Below are positions 55,420 through 64,000 of a stretch of DNA of 64,000 nt, one piece after another. How positions within the stretch are numbered: the stretch's first letter is position 1; every line of letters begins with the position of its first letter. The notes under the pieces were generated by a model, which searched no databases, was not told the origin of the DNA, and saw only the letters and a program-made list of their open reading frames with translations. The stretch is from Tricholoma matsutake. Its lineage: Eukaryota; Basidiomycota; Agaricomycetes; Agaricales; Tricholomataceae. The position numbers and the translations under genes are program-made. The stretch lies in contig AP026538.1 in assembly GCA_026075535.2 (NCBI GenBank), positions 13,772,337-13,836,336 on the forward strand, read 5' to 3'.

Positions 55420-55807
55420 AGTTTAAAGCAAGTTTATGCAAGTCCAATGGCAAGAGGTTCTGGACCCGCCGTCGCTACAGCACATGCACTGTGTGCATGT
55501 CCTTTGTCTTTTCTACACCGTGTGTGATAAGATGTTCATGCTGAACTACTGCACCGCATGCGTCGCGAGTCCCACTGGACTCTTTTCACACACACATCAT
55601 GTGCCAAAACCCCTATTCCTAGGAAGGGGGGAGATTCAGAGACATTGCCTGTTTCAGGTCATCTCTGTTACTCTCTCTCTCCCTCCTAGGTAAGGGCTTT
55701 CTCTCTCTAGTCTTACTTCTCGTTTCTCACATAGCTCACCTCTGTCTCTCTCTCTCTCTCCCTCCTAGTGATATCTCAGTTTACACACAGCATATCGTTT
55801 TGTGCTC
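55420..55807 (+). repeat. Ngaro repeat A1
   Basis: Begins AGTTTAAAGCAAGTTTATGC, ends CGTTTTGTGCTC. Includes a CTCTCTCT tract and CCTCCTAGTGATATCTCAG. Confidence 0.92.
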
Positions 55808-55829
55808 AAAATTATACATCGTTCCTCAC

Positions 55830-57069
55830 ATGTCAGACAATGAACATGCAACCTACTTTGGACAACCAGCAACGCTGGAAAGAACCACTGGGGAAAATGA
55901 AGGAGGAGCAACCCAAACCCTCTCTGTTGGATCGTCTGGAAGATCCACTGGTCCTGTTGAACCCGGAGTCCAAATCGGAGGGAACTCAGTACCACCTACC
56001 ACAACAGATCCCAAGGAAGACCAGTTCCAAGCTAGTCTCGTCTCAAAGATGGACAACCTCGTCCGGGATTTCTGGGAAGACAAGACCTCACGAATGGAAA
56101 CACTCTACCAAATTCTACAAGTGTTGTAGGAAGCCAATGTCAGTGAATCAGTTCGGAAGGCAACTCTTGAGCAATACACCCTCTATGTCGACATTATTGC
56201 ATCCAAACAAAAGGGAGCTGTACAACGAGGATTACAAGCCGTCGGGGGAAACGGTCAAGAAGAACCCACAGTCGGAATTGCCAATGTTTCGGTCCTCAAT
56301 CAGATTGCTCAAGGCAGTGAATCAAACACAGGAGGAGATGCAGAACAATTCTTACAAGAGCTCCAAAGGGACCTTCTCCACAAGCGATGAAGACAAAGCA
56401 TATCAAGTTCTGCCAGTTCAAAGAGTGATTCAGAAGCCACAGGAGGAGAGGGAGAGTCCAACAAAAGGAAGCGAATTTACCAGTCGCAATTACCGTGGTA
56501 CACTACCGAAGTTGAGGCACAGGCTAAAGAACTTGACAAGAACAGAAAGCGAATGCGAGATGCACTTGCTACCATTCAAAAGGACCTCGTGTTTGCTGAG
56601 AGAGAGATCAGAAGAGCCACTTCGGCTCCCCAGGCATTCCCAGAGTCTGAATGGAGGCATATATTCAAAGGAGAAGCCGTTAACCTTGATGTCATCTTCA
56701 GCAGTCTCCACCACATTGCCCCTCCTAAGGAGAATGTGGGACACGTCGGAAGTACAGAGATCTCTCTTGGAAAGTCAGATCTGGTTTGAAAGGTGCAAAC
56801 AAGACCATTGCATGGCATGCTGCCTCCAAAGCAACCTCGTATGTCTTCCCTCATCGAGCCGAGGAGTTACAGCAGTGGGGAGATTACATGGCATCCGAAT
56901 TCTCTGCCAAGCATGTCAATGCCCATTACAAACTCATTGCCTTCGACAGAGCCATCCGGTCAACAGTGGGAGGTGGACAGTCAATCCTGCTCACCAATTG
57001 AGAGCAGTTCACCTATCTATACTCCGCATACCTTCTCCCAGATGGAATCCAAGGTGGTTCCAGTAGCTG
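55830..57069 (+). pseudogene. Ngaro gag-like gene
   Basis: Starts at ATG 55830, 22 bases after A1 (MSDNEHATYFGQPATLE). One frame runs to 56789 with TAG at 56127-56129 and a TGA near 56388, then shifts by one frame near 56780 and runs to about 57069 with a TGA at 56999-57001. Features: QASLVSKMDNLVRDFWEDK (coiled-coil-like), a basic patch ESNKRKRIYQSQLPWY, FPESEWRHIFKGEAVNLD, FPHRAEELQQWGDYMASEFS and RAIRSTVGGGQSILLT, typical of the first protein of basidiomycete Ngaro elements as I remember it. It probably coats the element RNA. Confidence 0.72.
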
Positions 57070-59093
57070 ATTCACAACTGGAGACCAGCACCCCAAGGGA
57101 CGGTCAACAGAAGTGTGTTGTTGATTCAACAACATTGGAGGATGCCGCAGTCCTGCAAACACATGCCGGTACCGTCATATCTGTCTCAAATGCAAACAAC
57201 CCAGAAACAGCCAAGACAGCTGCACTCAGTAGGTCTGATATGGTCTACAGAATGCGTCCAAAATTCCTCAGATACAATGTTTGGGACCATGAGCAAACAG
57301 ACACCAATGACACAATTCTTTCACCCTACTGTCTGGCCGACTGGACTGAACAAGCTAAACCATTACACTCAGTACCAGCACACGAACTATCGAACGTTGA
57401 AGCAATGAGAACTATAAAGGACCATCCAACTCTTTTCAAAATCGTCACACCAATCAATGTAGACCTCTTCGAGCAAATGCTACTGAACAATCCCAACCAG
57501 CCCTTTGTTCACTCCGTTTGTCGAGGTCTGCGAGAAGGTTTCTGGCCATGGGCAAATACACATCACGAAAGCTATCCATCTGTTGTAGATGAATCACTAG
57601 GAATGCCACGAGACACAAAAGAAAAGAACTTTTTACAAACCCAACGAGACCATGAGCGTTCGAAAGGGAGATTCTCAGGCTCTTTTGGTCAAAAACTTTT
57701 CCTGGGTATGCATGCTTCGCCAATACATGCAGTTCCTAAACCGCGCTCTGAAAATCTTTGCATGGTCATTAACCAGAGTGCTGGACAATTTGCTCCTAAC
57801 TCCATGATCAAACACGAGGACATCAAAGGTTTTCCCCTGGACAACATGAGACACCTGGGGGCAGGGTTACTTGCTCGTCATCAAGCAGAACCTAATCAGT
57901 CATACTTAATCTACAAGTCAGACGTTGCTGAAGCATACCGATTACTACCACCAATGCATCCTTTATGGCAAATCAAGCAAATTGTTACAGTGGACAAAGA
58001 ACGGGATGTCGATCATAATAATTGCTTTGGGGGACGAGGTTCAGGAGGTGTCTACATCGCTTTTGATGGTTTGGTGATGTGGATAGCCAAAAACGAAAGG
58101 ACAATTCCGGATCTCTGGACCTACATGGATGACTCATTCGGAATTGATGAGTGTAGAAATAAGCGGTGGTATCATCAATATGGGAAAGATATGCCTGCCA
58201 ACCAGGTGAAGCTTCTGTCCCTATGGGATGAACTTGGCATCCCACATGAGCCGCACAAACAAGTTTTCAGAGAGAAACTCACCGTCATTGGTATAGAAGT
58301 CAATGCGAACAGCCTAACACTCATGCTTCCCAGCGAAAGCCTAAACAACCTCTTACAAGAACTCCAGCATTTCATGGCCTGGTCCGAAAAGAAAAAGGGC
58401 GCTTCATGGCCTCTGCATCGGTGGCAACAGCTGGCTGGTTGGTTGAATTGGAGCTTCAACGTGTTTCCAATGATCCGACCAGCTCTGAACAGCTTCTATC
58501 CTAAGATAGCTGGGAAGGACCAACCCTTGATGAAGATTTGGGTCAACAATGCAGTTCATGATGATCTCAACTGGGCGTCAACTCACCTACACAACTCGTT
58601 GGGAATCAGGCTTCTATCCTCTGTTTCTTGGGACAAAGAAGACGCGGACGAGACAGTGTTCTGCGATGCGTGTATGACAGGTCTAGCTTTCTGGTTTCCA
58701 GCATGCCGTGAGGGTTTCTACTGTCCAGTCCCACTGGACCCAGAAAGCACCATTATATTCTATTTCAAAGCATTAGCTGTGGCAGGAGCATTGGACAATC
58801 TGCGTACCTCAGCAACGAAATCATCCAAAATCGTTGTATATACCGATAGTATGAACACTGTGAACATCTTCAACTCCTTGCGTTGCCTGCCAGAATTCAA
58901 CCCTCTTCTTCGTCACTGTGTGGACATCTTCTTGGAAAATGAGTTTGATGTGCGCGTTCTCCACATCCCAGGTGTACAAAATGTAGTAGCAGACGCGATC
59001 TTGCGTTGAGAGTTCAACAAGGCTGTAAAGTCAGTGCCAGAACTCCACATATCATCTTTTCAATTCAGAACGTTGGGGGCAACAAAAAAATGA
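57042..59093 (+). pseudogene. Ngaro reverse transcriptase / RNase H
   Basis: Long single frame; the likely start ATG 57042 overlaps the gag end. RT: PIHAVPKPRSENLCMVINQS, YKSDVAEAYRLLPPMHPLW, GGRGSGGVYIAFD and YMDDSFGIDE (catalytic Asp pair kept). RNase H: FCDACMTGLAFW, then FYFKALAVAG where a Glu is expected (Lys codon 58767-58769), VVYTDSMNTVN and VQNVVADAILR. A TGA at 59007-59009 follows DAILR; the frame then goes on to TGA 59091-59093, which overlaps the next start. The Glu-to-Lys change should kill RNase H activity. Confidence 0.9.
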
Positions 59094-60064
59094 TTACCTC
59101 CCATGTTCATGCCCAGCAACCTCAACGGGAGCCGTGGATGCGAGAGCGCTTAGTCCGTGAGCGAGCTATCGCCCTAGGACAAGCAATTGATGTCAGAACC
59201 TGGAAGAATTATGGTTCAACACTCAACTCCTACTTGTCATTCATCTGCATGCACAACATGCCAGTTGAACCAACATCCAATACACTCAGCTTGTACACAG
59301 TCTACATGTGCCACCACATCAAACCCAACTCCGTTGACACCTATCTCTCAGGGATTTGCCACCAACTTGAACTGTATTTTCCCAACATTCATGAAGTCTG
59401 AAAGTCCCATCTTGTCCACCGCATGCTCGAGGGTTGCAAATGACTGCGAGGGACTCCTACAGTCCGCAAGTGAGCCCTCACTATTGCAGACCTCAATACC
59501 GTATGTCTGGCACACTCCTCTCATCCTACACATGACAATCTCCTTTTTTGCACACAACTCTGCATTGGCTTCTTTGCCCTGATGCAATTGGGAGAGCTAA
59601 CTTGGCCAGATGATAGAGAGATTCATAATCCCCATAAACTCACCACACGTAACTCCCTTGCACTCGATGAGTCCACCTTACAATTTTTCTTGCCTGGCCA
59701 CAAGGCCAACAGATTTTTCGAAGGGAACACAATCATTCTATGTGCCAACCCTTTTCCCTGCAACCCACTAACACTTTTCCGTGCCTACCTACACTCCCGT
59801 GATTGCCTCTTCCCACTGTCGTCTCCACTCTGGCTCACAGCTAATGGTGCCATGCCAACGAGGAGGTTTTTCATCTCTCACCTCCATCTTTTCTTCAATA
59901 ATGACATTGGAGGTCAATCAATGCGTGCAGGAGGTGCCACCTCACTCGCTGAGAATGGGGTTGCGCCACACATCATACAAGGGATTGGACGTTGGGCTTC
60001 TTCCACTTGGCAAATTTACATTTGCAAGCATCCTGTTCTCCTTCAGGCTATGCTGCATGCCTGA
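59090..60064 (+). pseudogene. Ngaro tyrosine recombinase
   Basis: Integrates the circular cDNA by site-specific recombination. ATG 59090 overlaps the preceding stop as ATGA. One frame throughout with TGA at 59399, near 59441 and near 59471, in a stretch GCK-stop-LRG..VRK-stop-AL that looks like Arg sites. Box A reads LMQLGELTWPDD, with Gln (CAA, 59585-59587) where the catalytic Arg belongs. Box C: GQSMRAGGATSLAENG keeps its Arg. Then IGRWASSTWQIYICKHP keeps the Tyr nucleophile, with Cys where Arg is usual. Stop TGA 60062-60064. Confidence 0.88.
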
Positions 60065-60417
60065 CCCGCCCACCTTACTCGTCATGTGTGATGATACACC
60101 TCCCCTGAGGTTTTTGCCCATGCTTGGGTTCACATCTTTGATTTTTTTTTTTTTTTTTTCTTTTTCGTTTACAGCTGACTGCAAGTTCTAATGTAATTGT
60201 ATCTTGGTGCATCACGTTACTTACATTCCATTTCTTTCTCTCCTTTCTGTTAGCATTTGTCTGCAAGTCAAAATGTATTTCTATCTTGGTACGCCGTTAA
60301 CACTATTTCAATTGTATTTGTATCCTCGCTCCTCTCATCGCCGACTCATCATCCCACTTTTCTTTTCTTTGTTTTTCTCCACACCTCTACTCCCCCTACT
60401 TCTTTCAATAGGTCTTA
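60065..60417. other. Ngaro 3' region
   Basis: Non-coding, with an 18-T run and two loosely similar GTATTT.TATCTTGGT segments (60190-60300). No gene. Confidence 0.5.
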
Positions 60418-60543
60418 GGTGTACCTCGAGGCCCAAATAAAATTTGACCCTTCTGGCTGACCCAAAAGGGTCACCAAAGGAGTCGTTTTGCCTATTCTTG
60501 TTTACTCCCATCCATGAGAATTCAGTCCACTGTACCCTCAAGC
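60418..60543 (+). repeat. Ngaro repeat B1
   Basis: GTGTACCTCGAGGCCCAAAT to TGTACCCTCAAGC. Matches 60968-61094. Confidence 0.85.
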
Positions 60544-60551
60544 ATTGGTCA

Positions 60552-60937
60552 AGTTTAAAGCAAGTTTATGCAAGTCCAATGGCGAGAGGTTCTGGACCCA
60601 CTGTTGCTACAGTGCATGCACCGTGTGCACGTCCTTTGTCTTTTCTACACCGCATGTGATAAGATGTTCACGCTGAACTACTGCACCGCGTGTGTCACGA
60701 GTCCTGCTGGACTCTTTTCACACACACACCATGTGCCAAAACCCCTATTCCTAGGAAGGGGGGAGATTCAGAGACATCGCCTGTTTCAGGTCGTCTCTGT
60801 TACTCTCTCTCTCCCTCCTAGGTAAGGGCTTTCTCTCTCTAGTCTTACTTCTCATTTCTCATGTAGCTCACCTCTGTCTCTCTCTCTCTCCCTCCTAGTG
60901 ATATCTCAGTTTACACGCAGCACATAGTTTTGTGCTC
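60552..60937 (+). repeat. Ngaro repeat A2
   Basis: Direct copy of A1, same first and last bases. Differences are mostly transitions (for example GCCGTCGC versus ACTGTTGC). Confidence 0.92.
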
Positions 60938-60967
60938 CCACCTCTCCCACCACTATTTACTTAGCCT

Positions 60968-61094
60968 TGGTGTACCTCGAGGCCCGAATAAAATTTGACC
61001 CTTCTGGCTGACCCAAAAGAGTCGCCAAAGGAGTCGTTTTGCCTATTCTTGTTTACTCCCATCCATGAGAATTCAGTCCACTGTACCCTTGAGC
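60968..61094 (+). repeat. Ngaro repeat B2
   Basis: Direct copy of B1, ending TGTACCCTTGAGC against B1 TGTACCCTCAAGC; both could derive from CTCGAGC. Confidence 0.85.
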
Positions 61095-61440
61095 GAGGGC
61101 ATCAACAGTAGAAATTTTTGGTCTAGATTATAAACTGAACTTGAAAACCGAACCAGAATTTGAACTTGAAAGTGAACTTGAAAATCTAAGCAACAAGTTC
61201 AGATTATTTACAGTTCAGATTGTTACAATTAATATCAGTTCAGATCGAATTTCGTAGTTCAGATTCTGACAAGTGCACGTGATGTTTGTTGATCACCATG
61301 CGTGCGTCGCCTTGAATGTAAGCCTCATTGTTACAGTGTTCACCATTGTTTACCGTTTTGGTCATTTGTGATCTCTGTCTGGTCTGTTATCGTCATGGTG
61401 GTCTTATGGTCTTGCCTCTGCCTCTCGAGTTCCATGTTAA
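61095..61440. repeat. GTTCAGAT/GAACTTGAA-rich spacer before KDZ gene 2
   Basis: Short units GAACTTGAAAAC, GAACTTGAAAGT and AGTTCAGATT recur at 61128-61275. They may be subterminal repeats of the element carrying the next gene; no end or duplication was fixed. Confidence 0.45.
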
Positions 61441-63536
61441 ACCTCGCAGATCTTTGCACCTCCTTCTCATCGTTCCCCAGTCTAGCCAAGATAATTACTC
61501 TAGATGACATCAATAAATTTCTAGGGCTTGTTTGTCACTTCCTTGTTGAAATCAAACTTCATGTACCACCAAACAGCAAAGCACCGCCATATCGATTGCC
61601 TATCTACATTCATAAACTATTCTGCAGCTGTCTTGGCCTTGATGAAGACAATGTGGTTTGCATGTGGGATGTACTGAAAGATGTGATTTGGGAGAACCCT
61701 GAGCAAGGCACGCATTATGGGCTGTCAATGGGCAATATAGATGAGATATATCTTCATGGAGGGGTGTCAATTCATCTGGAGGAGCGGCTTGGTGCATTAT
61801 CTTGAATTCTTTGTTGCATTGCTCAAACTGACAATTATCTGGCAGCATATTATATGTTTTATCTGCCCATCTCTGCATGCGTATCTTGTGGGCTGGAGTT
61901 AAGCTTGAGGACTCTATCTCAATATGAGGTGTCCTTCCATACACTTCATAATGGGACACATTGTGCACTTAGTTCCTCATTTGCATGCAATGGTGAGTAT
62001 AGACACTGTGATGTGGCGGCTGCGAGAGAATCTGATGTACCACACAACTTGTAAAATCAGATATCACCATAACTACTACACCGACAACCACCTCCACCCA
62101 CAATACTATTACTACAGCTCTACAGTCCCATCCAATATACAGATTGAGGAGCATACCTTTGTTGACACGAATCTATGCGAGTTCTTTATGCATCTGTCTT
62201 TGTTCGCTTGGGTCTCTGCACAAAATAATGCCAACGTCTTCAACCATACGCTCTCAGACACTTCCAGTGGATCCACCGGTGACAAGACCATTACTTCAGA
62301 ACAAGTTTCGTGTGCATTCGTGGTGAATGCCTTACTGCAGGAATCGGCTGAGAATGCCGCTCCTCTTATTGTCCTGGATATTGGCAACAATGATGAGCGC
62401 ATGAAGCAGGCAATGGAGCTCTGTAATAAGTGAATGATAGATGAAGGACACCTGCACCTGATGCATGCATGTAAAGTTTGCGAGAAGTTCTTGCCTGGTG
62501 ATGGGTTCAATAATCTTCATGTGTTCGAATTAATTGTTTCTGGTGCATTGACTGACAACTGGCCAGGTTCATTCCATGCCGTTATGATGGATGGTACAAG
62601 CATTGGGCACCCATGCTGCAACGTGCACAATTGTACTCAGCTGTTGCTCAAACATCGCACTCATTTTTGTGCAGGTCACGAATACAAGAAAGATGAATGT
62701 GTCATCATGGACTGCAGCACTCCAGTCCAGCCTGGATTTCAGATGTGCGCCAATTCGTTGCATTGAGCACTTGAGCAATATCAGAATGAGAAGGGGAAGG
62801 CTTTCTTTCAACTCTAACAACGACTCCAGAAGTCCAATGCAAGCCATGGGTCCGACTCAATGGGCCAGTTGACAGAGGATGATGAGGACAAAATTGAGAA
62901 GATTCTGGACACCCGCAAGTCAGATCTGGGGAATCAACAACCAAAGGCACGTTTTGGTCAACGGAAGATGCATAATGAGCAACTGGTTGTTGTGTGCTGT
63001 GGTGTTATTGTTGCACATGGGACGATGTTTGGTGCCAAGTCGATTTCAGGTGTGAAAGTGCGTGACAATAATGGCAACTTGTGAAAGCTAACATTCAGCC
63101 CCACATATCAGGATTTCCTCAAGTCAGTTTATCCACATCCAGAAGACTTGCCTGATGTCGTCTTCTTCAACAATAATTGTCATCTGCAGTCTCACTTGCA
63201 AGCACAGGGGGACAATTTCTTTTCTGATGTCATCCTTCCTGTCGACGTCTTTCATTTCAAATCAAAACATAAGGAGACTGATGAGTTCTGTCAGAAACAT
63301 TGTAATCCTGCACTCTGGCCCAAACTTGTTGATGCTGATGGAAAGTGGGTCTTTAATTCATCCATTGCAGAGCATGTCAATGTGTGGATTGGCAGGTATC
63401 TTGCTATTGTTTGTGACATGCTTCCCCATCGATATGACTTTTTCCTTGATGAGATGATCAAACGGCAGAATCAAGTAGTGGTAGAAAAGCTTCGAAAATC
63501 TGGTCAAGTTTCATACTACATTTCTCATGTGTGCTA
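61441..63536 (+). pseudogene. Second KDZ transposase (CxC5/CxC6-type)
   Basis: The first exon-like part to 61805 has ITLDDINKFLGLVCHFLVEI and IYIHKLFCSCLGLDEDNV, like the N-terminus of KDZ proteins. From 61924 one frame runs to the TAG at 63534-63536 with TGA at 62431, 62764 and 63082 and TAA at 62815. Motifs: HACKVCEKFLPGDG, CCNVHNCTQLLLKHRTHFC and CVIMDCSTPVQPGF (Cys/His clusters), then VVCCGVIVAHGTMFGAK, DLPDVVFFNNNCHL, PVDVFHFKSKHKETDEFCQ, CNPALWPKL, NSSIAEHVNVWIGRYLAI and RYDFFLDEMIKRQN. A different KDZ subfamily from 35405-37719. The start codon and element ends are not identified. Confidence 0.82.
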
Positions 63537-63645
63537 GTGTATATAATATAACAAGTACTCTACAATAACAAGCAGATACTACGACAATGTGATGGTATGT
63601 AGAGTGATAAATGTATGGCAACGTTAACATCAGCCTGAGTCAGTC

Positions 63646-64000
63646 TCAATCATCATCTATTATTATGACTTCTGAGTCCGAGTCCACTGAGAATTTAACC
63701 CTCTTCTCCTTTTTCACCTGAACCCCTCCCATCTTCTCTGTCTTCACCTGGACCTTTCCCCCTGTCTTCTTGCTATCTTTTGCTGATCTCTTACCGGGAA
63801 CCTTGCCATCATAGAACTCAGTTACTTCACGAGCAAAATCCTTCCATCATCCACCATTGGAGTATCCTGCAGTGATGTATTGGTTGCACAAGTCTTCAGG
63901 TGCCCACTCCCAGATTCTTGAGTTAATGTTGTAAGATGCCTTTGGGAACTTGTCAGTCCAGGCAGATGGGAATGCAATGGCAAACCGATATTCAAGACTC
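63646..64000 (-). pseudogene. C-terminal part of an unknown gene, runs off the window
   Basis: 117 codons in one frame ending IIIDDD-stop (63646-63648). It begins SLEYRFAIAFPSAWTDKFPK, then WEWAPEDLCNQYITAGYSNG, one TGA before WKDFAREVTEFYDGKVPGK, and a Lys-rich tail with KRVKFSVDSDSEV. I recall unnamed Agaricomycete proteins with this ending. The basic and acidic tail suggests a nuclear protein. Confidence 0.5.

Larger units (their letters stand above)
55420..61094 (+). mobile_element. Ngaro-type tyrosine-recombinase retrotransposon with split direct repeats
   Basis: Order A1 (55420-55807), gag-like gene, RT/RNase H, tyrosine recombinase, B1 (about 60418-60543), A2 (60552-60937), B2 (about 60968-61094). 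A1 and A2 are near-identical direct repeats, as are B1 and B2. This A1-B1-A2-B2 arrangement with a recombinase in place of an integrase defines the Ngaro/PAT branch of DIRS-like elements. Confidence 0.92.

Noticed and set aside
55768..57066. 432-codon open frame on + across the Ngaro gag region
   Set aside because: It is a shadow. The neighbouring frame, though broken by two stops, carries the recognisable Ngaro gag-like motifs and starts right after A1.
2..63536. TGA read as an amino acid (alternative code or selenocysteine)
   Set aside because: Terminal stops include TAG, TAA and TGA, the internal TGAs occur in many unrelated genes at likely Arg sites, and no recoding element is visible. 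Deamination is simpler.

Overview
The window looks like a transposon-rich accessory region of an Agaricomycete (mushroom-forming basidiomycete) nuclear genome. The basis is genes with short GT..AG introns, KDZ transposases with CxC5/CxC6-type cysteine clusters, a fungal Rep/Helicase Helitron, a Ngaro (tyrosine-recombinase) retroelement, Ty3/Gypsy elements and a chitin synthase fragment. I see no intact housekeeping gene. Family names come from reading the translations, not from a search.

Layout. 1-5935: 3' part of a Ty3/Gypsy element on + (pol, an antisense extra gene, polypurine tract, 3' LTR), inserted in a truncated KDZ-type element ending at 6643. 7839-15214: Helitron on -, holding a 426-bp MITE. 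17152-17640: SAP-like gene remnant. 18258-39429: one Spt5-like (NGN/KOW) gene on -, split by three insertions: a complete Gypsy element (19249-29102), a 1.97-kb non-autonomous KDZ-type element (29231-31201) and a 6.8-kb KDZ element (31389-38197) carrying an accessory gene and a transposase gene. 39770-54273: decayed host-type genes (chitin synthase fragment, four families of unknown function, F-box-like gene). 54241-55419: repeat body. 55420-61094: Ngaro element with split direct repeats A1-B1-A2-B2. 61095-63536: second KDZ transposase. 63646-64000: start-less end of a gene on -.

Two themes tie the window together. First, genes of four unrelated element classes (Gypsy, Helitron, Ngaro, KDZ) keep long single frames broken mainly by TGA codons, often where the family seems to carry Arg; with reciprocal CG-to-TG and CG-to-CA differences between repeat copies this points to cytosine deamination at CpG as the main inactivator. 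Second, elements carry extra modules: both Gypsy copies have a convergent antisense gene for a Zn2Cys6-like protein between pol and the 3' LTR, and the KDZ-type elements have tRNA-like A-box/B-box modules a few hundred bases inside their ends, pointing outward.
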